From assembly GCA_003586115.2 (NCBI GenBank), contig QVOM02000116.1, positions 32,093,062 through 32,157,061 on the forward strand: a DNA stretch of 64,000 nucleotides, given 5' to 3'. The position numbers and the translations under genes were made by a program. The DNA is from Salvator merianae (taxonomy: Eukaryota; Chordata; Lepidosauria; Squamata; Teiidae). A model generated the notes under the pieces. That model was not told the DNA's origin. It made no database searches and saw only the letters and a program-made list of their open reading frames with translations. Of the stretch, positions 56,466-64,000 are shown piece after piece (the first letter of the stretch is position 1; every line of letters begins with the position of its first letter).

Positions 56466-56676
56466 ATTCAGAAGAGCATAAGAGGAGCCCTGCTGGATCA
56501 AGCCACAGCTCATCTAGTCTAGCATCCAGTCTCACACAGTGGCCCATAAATAGCTTCGGGGAATTCTCATGCAGAAGATGAGGGCAAAACCTTCACCTGT
56601 TTTCAACTTCCTTTAGAGGCATCCTGCTTGTTTCTCCAACCTCGAGGTTGTACCTGGGAATCCATTCTAGATTAGC
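56466..56676 (-). mobile_element. CR1 3' end, antisense, first of a pair
   Basis: AGAGCATAAGAGGAGCCCTG, CTGGATCAAGCCACAGCTC and ATCTAGTCTAGCATCCAG, then CACACAGTGGCCCATAAAT, are the reverse complement of the CR1 terminus. Confidence 0.8.
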
Positions 56677-56868
56677 ATGTAAAAAGAACCCTGCTGGATG
56701 AGACCGCAACCCATCTAGTCCACTATTCTGTCTCATGTAGTAGCCCACCAACAGCTTCTGGACATTCTCAAGCAGAAGACAAAGGCAAAACCTTCACCTG
56801 CTCTCAACTTCTTACAAATGTGTTTTCAAAGCATCCTGCCTGTCTCTTCTAGCATAGCAGAGTAAACT
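56677..56868 (-). mobile_element. CR1 3' end, antisense, second of a pair
   Basis: AAAAAGAACCCTGCTGGATG, GACCGCAACCCATCTAGTCC and CTCATGTAGTAGCCCACC repeat the same order in the same orientation straight after the first copy. Both share AGCAGAAGA..A..GGCAAAACCTTCACCTG. Confidence 0.8.
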
Positions 56869-59480
56869 GGACACTCCTAGGATCTCCCTTACATGACTGA
56901 TTCCCCAAAGCCAGGATTCATTTTGTTTTGTTCCGTGTTTTAAATGTTGGAGGGTCTGCCAAAACTTAACAGCGAAACAATGACAAAATGTGTAGCATGG
57001 AGTGGGGATTCTTTCATTTTTGGTTTGGCATGTTGTTGAGATATGCATTTGTTTGGGAGCTGCATGTCAGTGACAGAAGGGGGGCAATATTGACTGTGAG
57101 TAAGAGGCTGCCTTCTCTTTCTGCTTTCAACTTTTATCCATTTTTTCACTCCTTGCCATTTGAAAGAAATTAGGCCAAACCACGTAGCCCCTGGGGTGTG
57201 ACTTTCCAAGTTGCATAGATGATGAATCAGATAGTGATTTGTTGTCAAAAACAACTAAAAGTATTTTGAGTCGAAGGCTTAAGGAATCCACTAGCACCAC
57301 CTACCCAGTTTGGGGCAATCTAGTTGTTCTTCTTGTTATTGTTTGGTTTTTAAGTTAGTAAATTGGCCTATCTGTATGGGCTGTTCTGTGAAAACTTTTT
57401 GGGGTGGTTAGAGTTCCCAAAGCTGGTGGGTGAAAAGGAAAGGTGCCTCCTACCTAACACCCAAGCCACAGTCCATTTGGATGGCTGAAGAGGTTTTGAA
57501 GTTTTAGAAATATCCACATTTGGAATAATGGAGAAAGCTTAAAACATAAAAAGATAATTAAGAATCAAACAAGTGTGGTGGCTTGGGTGGTAGGTAGGAT
57601 GCATTCACCCACACCATTCTGGGACACTCCCCACCCCAAGGAATCCTAAAAGGTTTCCTCCATTATTCCCTATGGCCAGGACAGTCAAAATTAATTAAAA
57701 ATAGCCCGAGTGTTCTGCAGACCAGCCAACTGTTCCAACAGGATGCTCAAAGCCTTTCAAATGATTTTGAGTTTTATTTCAAGTCAGAGCAAAACCTGTT
57801 TGGTGCAAATTCCTAGTAAGGTCTGCAACAAGTATCCATTGTGTATAACGAAGATCCACCATGATTTACCATGACCTTTTCACAATCTGCATTTTATTAA
57901 GCCTGTTTGTGAATCCAAATACTGTTTACCTTCAAAACTCTCTACTCCCATTCTCCCCATTGGTCCTTTAGCTATGTTGTAGCCACCCATTTACCACTGT
58001 TTACAATTAGGTTCTGGATTTTTGACACTGTCAAAGCCTCCAGCTTATAGATAAGTTCCAGCTGATGGATAAGTTAGTTACAGGCACTACTGTGACTGGC
58101 AAGTGAATTATACGTATATAGATTATTTTAAGATTCTTACTAAATACATACAGCATTTAGGAAACTGAATTTGTTTTGCTGACCTCCCAAAGAAGTAGAG
58201 TGCTAACACATCTGCATCTTGTACTGCCCAACTGTACTCTCCGATTAGAATGTATTTCTGTAGTTGCAAAGATACCTGAACCCACAACTATTGCCAGCAA
58301 CACTCTGTACTGAAGAACAGATGGTGTGAACTTAGCTCATTTTAAATAGGATTTTTGCCAATTCAGTTTCTTAGACTGAACATTATCCATGTAACTCCAA
58401 GCTAACCCTTGGGAAGATAACTCATTCTGTAAAGATGGAATTCTATAAAGAATATGAATTATTTGCTGTAAAATTCTCCAAAAAAATCAACCAACCCCAC
58501 TCAAAGAAACAGCATCTTTGCCACCAAGAGTCAAACAGCATATACTTAGTATAACAGTGTAGTAAATTAATAATAGAATGAACAAATTAAGGGTGTCAAA
58601 GTTGTCCCTTGTTTAATGCAGTACCATTCTTGGAAAACCACTATGTTATACAAAAAACACATAAAAGGAAAGCAGAATGACTGACAGATTCCCTTAACTG
58701 TCAGTTCCCCATTACCAGCAGCACAGCACAGCACAATTTGTACAAAGTAATTCTGCATGATACAAGGGACAGCCTTGTTAGGCCATCCATGTGTGAGTGA
58801 AACCTTAGTGTACAAGACCTTGCCATACAAGTGATGACTGTATTTTAAGCACCGTAGGAAAAACGTTGCCTTTAACCAACAGGAGTTTATCATGTAACAA
58901 CCTTAAAATCATCACTGCTGCTGAGAACTCCAAAGGAACTTCCCCCTGGAAAATGGAATGCTGAATCTGCATATAAAGAAATGATCTGAAGAACATGATT
59001 AATACTTACTGCATACTTGGAAACCTGCCTCTTGTTTTGTACATGTCAACTGTCAAGTCTATCCCCTATTGCCCTCGTTGTTCCTTGGGGTTTTACTGCA
59101 TCATCAAGTCACTAATTATGTTACACTAATTCTGAATAGCATTTCAAGACTGCAATTCTTCACAGGAGTTTAAATTGCTGTTTTGCTTTAAACATTTATG
59201 TCTGTGTGCAGTTGCTGAGTATATTATAGCCAATAAATCATACTATACTATCCATCATATTGTTGTCACTGTCACATAGACGTATAAGATCCTTGGAGAA
59301 TATACATAACAGCAAAGGTCACTTTGAAAGTTGACTAGGGACACATAAAAAGTACCCCATATAATAACTGGTTTTGAAAGGAAGATGCTACAGTACTTCT
59401 GGGCAGGTGTGGTTACATGATGGCTCAGAAAATGCACCTGGTTCATCAGGTAGTAGTAAATCGCTTATAAACACAGTAGG
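56869..59480. other. No gene; one possible old repeat
   Basis: 57290-57790 has a rhythm like a dispersed element (CACCTACCCAGTTTGGGGCA, GGTGCCTCCTACCTAACACC, ATTATTCCCTATGG), but I cannot place its ends or family. The rest is AT-rich with open frames below 110 codons. Confidence 0.3.
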
Positions 59481-59565
59481 CAAGGGGGTCAAGTAGCACC
59501 TTAGAGACAAACACAGAGAATAGTATTGTCTCTGTCAGTCTCTAAAGTGTTACTAGACCCCCTTG
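59481..59565. mobile_element. Fold-back repeat, copy 2
   Basis: The arm 59481-59508 (starting CAAGGGGGTCAAGTAGCACC) and the arm 59538-59565 (ending CTAGACCCCCTTG) are inverted repeats with about 24 of 28 matches and a 29-bp loop. The inner CACCTTAGAGAC and GTCTCTAAAGTG words link it to copy 1 at 14100-14190. Confidence 0.7.
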
Positions 59566-60231
59566 TTTACTGAACCAGACTGTCATGGCTATGTCTTTGA
59601 ATGAAGCCACTGTAGGCTAGCAGAAAAGAGCTCAGCCTACTTTTGGTTTTCTTTTCAGTACTGGCATTTAGAGCATCTACCCTAGTACTCTGACTTCTTG
59701 CTAGGTGCCTGTGTGCCAGAGTATGCCTCCATGTCTGGGCATGCGCTGTAGCATGGTAGCATGCTCTTGTGGCCCTTGAATGATGGCCCATGCTGATTTA
59801 CACTACAAACACGTAAGGAAGCCAGACACCTTCAGATGTTTTATATATTTCTGGGAACAAAGTGGAAGTGAGTGCAGATGTATAGAACAATTTTACTGGA
59901 TGAAAACTCATACATGCTATGCACATATACTGTAAATAAAGCAATCTACAATCTCGTATGAATGATGGACTGCAAATTAACTATTTCTCTGTTTCTCTAG
60001 GCTTCTGCTCAGTTATAGAATTGATGTGTGCTGAAGGTTTTCATCATCTGGCAAGACTACAGAGAAAGTCTGTTTAGTATAAGGCAGCCTCTGCCAGTAT
60101 GGTATCCTCTATCACAAACAACAGAATTCCCATAAGCCTCAGCCATTTAATGCCAGGAAAATGCCTCTATCATTATCCCATTTATCAGTATCCAGTACTC
60201 CTGTCTACAGATTGAAAATGAATCTTTCACC

Positions 60232-60356
60232 TAAGAATATAAGAGAAGCCCTGCTGGATTAGGCCATAGACTATCTAATCTAGCATCCTGCCCCATACAG
60301 TGGCCCACCAATTGCTTTTAGGCATTCTTAAGCAAAAGGTAAAAGCAAAACCTGGC
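60232..60356 (-). mobile_element. CR1 3' end, antisense
   Basis: AGAATATAAGAGAAGCCCTG, CTGGATTAGGCCATAGAC and ATCTAATCTAGCATCCTGCC, then CAGTGGCCCACCAATTGC, give the reverse complement of the CR1 end. It ends in the same AAAGCAAAACCT block as the pair at 56.5-56.9 kb. Confidence 0.75.
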
Positions 60357-60599
60357 TCAGCAAGGCATTTAAAAGTTCTTAAGGAAAGCTTCATGTTTCA
60401 TTTTCAGCTTTTACATCAAAAATTTAAATCAAACCCAATGTACCACAGCAAAATAAAAGAGAAAAAAATGCACTAAATCTAGGTGATCATGAAGCTGTGA
60501 TTTCTTCAATTCAGAGTGATTAATTCAGGAGTGGGTAGGTGGGGAGTGTTATAATCTCAATCATATCTGCCTTCAGGCTATCCAGTACTGAAACTTTTG

Positions 60600-61792
60600 T
60601 GAGGATGCTATTGATCTTGGTTGCAATTTTATTGCGGTCACTGAATAAGCAACAGAAGGCACTGTTATGCAGTAGCTCCACTCCTACCCGCAGGGATGAT
60701 TTCAGAGAATAGTGTTGGGTGATTTTGCCTCTGTGCCTTGTGTTGTGGTGTGTCATAGGGTGCTCTTCTGTCCCCAGATGTGTTCAACATCAATAGGAAG
60801 CCACTAGGCAGGGCCATCGAAGTTTCCGAATGAAGTTTCATCAGTATACTGATGACACTCAGGTCTATTTCTCTGTAAGATCAAGTCAGAAGAGGCTGCA
60901 AATGTTCTGAATTGGTACTTATATTAGACCAACAAAGTGAAACTAAATCCTGGTAAGATAGAGAAGTTGTGGAAGAGAGATTTTACTCTGTTTTAGAGTA
61001 AGCATTTCCCTAGAAAGAACAAGTAGATGCTCCCAGATTCTTCTCTATCACAGTGACCTCTGTGGCTAAGAGTGCCTATTAGCAGCTTCTGCTGGTGAAC
61101 CCATTGCATCCCTACCCAGACATGGAAAACCTGGTAAACTGCTTCTCACGTTCAGACTACTATAATGCTTTTTATGCAGGATTACCCTTGTACCTGCTTC
61201 AGAAGCTGGCAGCCAGATTGCTGATTGGGACATCTCACAGTGCACACATCACACCTGTGCTTAAGTAGTTGATCTGGCTGCCAATTAGCTGTTGGGTCAA
61301 ATTCAAGGTGGTATGCTTGGCAAACAAGGGCCTAAACAATTCAGGACTAAGTTACTTGACAGATTGCCTCTCTCGCTACAGACCTATATGAACACAAAGA
61401 TCATTTAGAGAGTTCCTGCTGAGGGTGTCTTGAATTAATGTCACCTTGTGGTTACCTGCAGCCAGGACTTCTCTGTTATGTCAAATGTCCTTTGGAATGC
61501 CCTTCTCTTTGGTATCTGTGGGGCACCTGGTGAGGACATTTTTCTTCACTTGGGCCTTATTTTTGTGAATGGTTCCTTCCCACCATCCTTAATTGTTTTT
61601 AATTATTTCTACTGCAGTTTATTCAGTTTAAAATATTTTAATGAATTTAATGGGTTGGGGGTGGAGGTGGTTTGATGCTTGGTTCTTACTTTCTGTTTTT
61701 GCTTTTCTTTTATATTGTGAACTGCTTTGGGATCTTAAGATAGGAAGTGGTACAGAAATATTTTAATAAATAAAATAAATAATAAATACACA
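60600..61792 (+). mobile_element. L2-clade LINE, end of reverse transcriptase and 3' UTR
   Basis: The plus strand keeps the L2 order. VFNI-like coding is followed by MKFHQYTDDTQVYFS (60830-60874), the catalytic block where L2 normally has YADD and this copy has YTDD, a change explained by one G to A. KVKLNPGKIEKLW follows at about 60935-60973. Then come the conserved ACTACTATAATGCTTTTTATG region (61161 onward, split here as ACTACTATAATG and CTTTTTATG), CAGCCAGATTGCTGATTGG, TGGCTGCCAATTAGCTGTTG, AATTCAAGGTGGTATGCTTG and CTCTCTCGCTACAGACC. The 3' UTR ends AACTGCTTTGGGATCTTAAG and (AATAAA)-rich tail repeats (61762-61792). Stops and frameshifts make it inactive, and the 5' half is missing. Confidence 0.85.
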
Positions 61793-64000
61793 ATCTAGAG
61801 TAACCATGATGGATGTTGAAAGTTCTCTGCACACAGAGACAGTGAGAAATGGACTAATGCCTAATGTCCCCAATCAACTATCCTGACATTGGCATTGGTT
61901 CTAAACACAGCATTTCAGCAGAAACAATCCTATCCTTCAAAACCCACATCCCATCACAGAGACTTGCTCACCTGAGAATCTGACATATTATATATAATTG
62001 TAAGCTTCTATCGGATAAAATGATTGCACTGCTGAAAAATTACTGGATTCACATATCCTTCAGTGTAGTCAGGCATTTCTTTATGGTTTCATCATAATTC
62101 GTAACATATGGCAGATGCAATTTGACATACATCCTCTTATCCACATGTGGTAATTCATTCAGTACTGAAGACCTAATTGAAAATGCATCATGATTCAGAA
62201 GATAGAAGCTTATTTCAATAATTTATGAACCCATAATTCCCTTTCCATAAAACCTTCTTGGCTGTGGCATTTCCCAACCTAGAGGTGTTTGCAGTACAAT
62301 ATTGTGATGTACTTTTGCAGTGGGGGATAAATAGCCACAAGCATAAGAAAAGGATCTCCAGTGTGGTTCAGCTTCTGTTACAATGTAACTTTCACTGTCC
62401 CTATTCCATGGCCACATGAGTTAGCACTGTTAGGGACTATGGAACTAAACATCATGGCCCCACTCCTGGTACTTTATATATCTGCTTCATTTTATTGATT
62501 TCGCTAAATGGTCCCAGGGCAGGTAACAAAATGTAATTAAACCTGAAAGATACCCATCAGATTGCAGGAACATATAAGGACAGATTTTTCACTCATAAAT
62601 CCAGTCCCAGCTTGCTTGCTTGCTTTACTATTTGTCAAGAAAATTGTGGGAAGGAGACTTTAGGGGACAAAAGTCCCTCTTCTGCTCCCTCATTTCTCTC
62701 AGATGATGTGAGATAAAAGGTGGGTATGTAGAGAAACCTTGAAACAAATGCATACTATTATTCAGCTTTTGCCAGATTTAAATAGCTTAAATGTGGAGTG
62801 GCCAATCCATTCTTCTATGGCCCAGTACACCCCTTCTGGGTGATAGGTGCTTCAAAGATGACATTAATGTTAGCAGCAGAAAAAAGTAACATAAAGCCAA
62901 CACAGTGCTGAGGTGAGAAATAAATTTAAACCTCCCAGCTTTCTTTTGCAGATGCAAGTTATCATACAAAACACAAGAAGCACTGATAAATTTCCTTTCT
63001 TAGCTGATCTGCATGTGTATGAGATAATTATGGGGATAAGGGGATAGGCAGATAAGAAGGTGCACGTGTCTGGGATGGGCATGCCTTCATGCCATCTCTG
63101 GGCATAGCCTTCAGAGCAACCAAAAGTTAGGCAACCCTTAACTGAAAAAATATTTTGCATGTATAAGATGATGCAGTTTCTTTTGCTTTAGAGAAAGAAC
63201 CAGTCACCTCAATGGCACAAAGATTACATTCCTAGACCAGAGCAAATGGGTACAGTGACAATGCCAGAAATGATCTATATAAAACACATTAGAGTAAAAT
63301 GATAGAGAAATGCATTCGTTTGGCTGTATGCAGCATATGGATGCATTAAAGAGGACCAGGTATCCAAGGGCTGACACTTTTTGAAGTGTAGCCTTCTACA
63401 AAGCAAGGAGAAGATGAAGAATAGGCAAGTATTTACTTACCAGGGTGAAGGGTAACACTTACATGCCCTTGTCACCTTGCCTTGCCCTCCACTCCCAGCA
63501 GACTTTGCAGTCAGAAGGAGACGGGGCTTTGTGAATCATTGCTATGATGTCACTTTGATCCTGTGTTTGCCAGACCTTTATGTAGCCCTTGTCAAGACTG
63601 AACAGGATTCATCACAAAGTGCCAGACTTGCAAGGTGTCAAACCATGCAAACTTGGCCCTCTGTAATGTGTTTGTATGTTGTGAATAATGTAACAAACTT
63701 GTGCGTGCACATCCCTGCATCTTTCCGTGAGCCAATGATCTGATACCTTCTCCAAAGATGGCAGGCTACTCAAGCATCCCTGTTACTTCAGGGTCTGGTT
63801 GTAGAACTGTCTTAGAAGGTTAAAAGGGATTGAAAATGCAATTTCTAGGTAATTACTAGGATGCTGAGGTCAAGGTTGGGACTATCTGGACAGATAAAGG
63901 CTTCAGTGAGGTATTAGAAGATATGTGCATCATTCATTTTAATTGGCTAGATGAGTTAACCCAGCTTTTCTGTTTTACTTCCTATGTTTTCAGTTTTAAC
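61793..64000. other. AT-rich end of window; one antisense tail
   Basis: 62484-62537 (TTCATTTTATTGATTTCGC, GGTCCCAGGGCAGGTAAC) resembles an antisense L2 tail. Open frames such as 62870-63160 minus (96 codons) and 63477-63743 plus (88 codons) show no domain or splice context. No RNA gene seen. Confidence 0.4.

Overview
The window is nuclear DNA from a vertebrate, most likely a squamate reptile. It is AT-rich and almost gene-free. It is filled with decayed copies of the repeat set typical of lizards and snakes: L2- and CR1-clade LINEs, tRNA-derived SINEs whose 3' ends match L2 tails, Ty3/gypsy-type LTR remnants, and many short inverted-repeat DNA elements. Nothing looks bacterial, viral or operonic. 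Family names rest on recognising typical sequence patterns by eye, not on a database search.

Only one piece of a likely functional protein-coding gene is visible. It is a 3'-terminal exon on the minus strand (coding 25168 to 25066, 3' UTR to about 24670, poly(A) signal at 24692-24687). I could not identify the gene. Its other exons should lie at higher coordinates or beyond the window, which would make much of 25.2-64 kb intron or upstream sequence.

Layout. 0.4-6.8 kb: AT-rich background with a fragment resembling the C-terminal end of a hAT-family protein. 7.6-16.6 kb: dense repeats, including two long CR1 3' ends, two L2-like tails followed by roughly 100-bp tandem units, a fold-back element, and a run of end-to-end insertions with a broken Ty3/gypsy protease/RT fragment. 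16.5-24.4 kb: several members of one inverted-repeat (MITE-like) family, a strong 180-bp palindrome and a solo LTR. 24.7-25.2 kb: the terminal exon. 26.7-35 kb: SINEs, a very CpG-rich 606-bp MITE and a second solo LTR with a perfect 5-bp target duplication. 35-41 kb: mostly unique-looking AT-rich DNA. 41.29-41.72 kb: a decayed copy of the 3' end of 28S rRNA. 42-64 kb: AT-rich background with a tandem pair of tRNA-derived SINEs, antisense L2 blocks (49.9-55.3 kb), paired CR1 ends and a sense L2 copy with a recognisable but mutated reverse transcriptase.

These parts do not form a pathway; the window is mainly a record of transposition. I found no convincing undescribed system. The most useful leads are the unidentified terminal exon, the 28S-derived pseudogene, the CpG-rich MITE family and the LINE tails joined to minisatellites.
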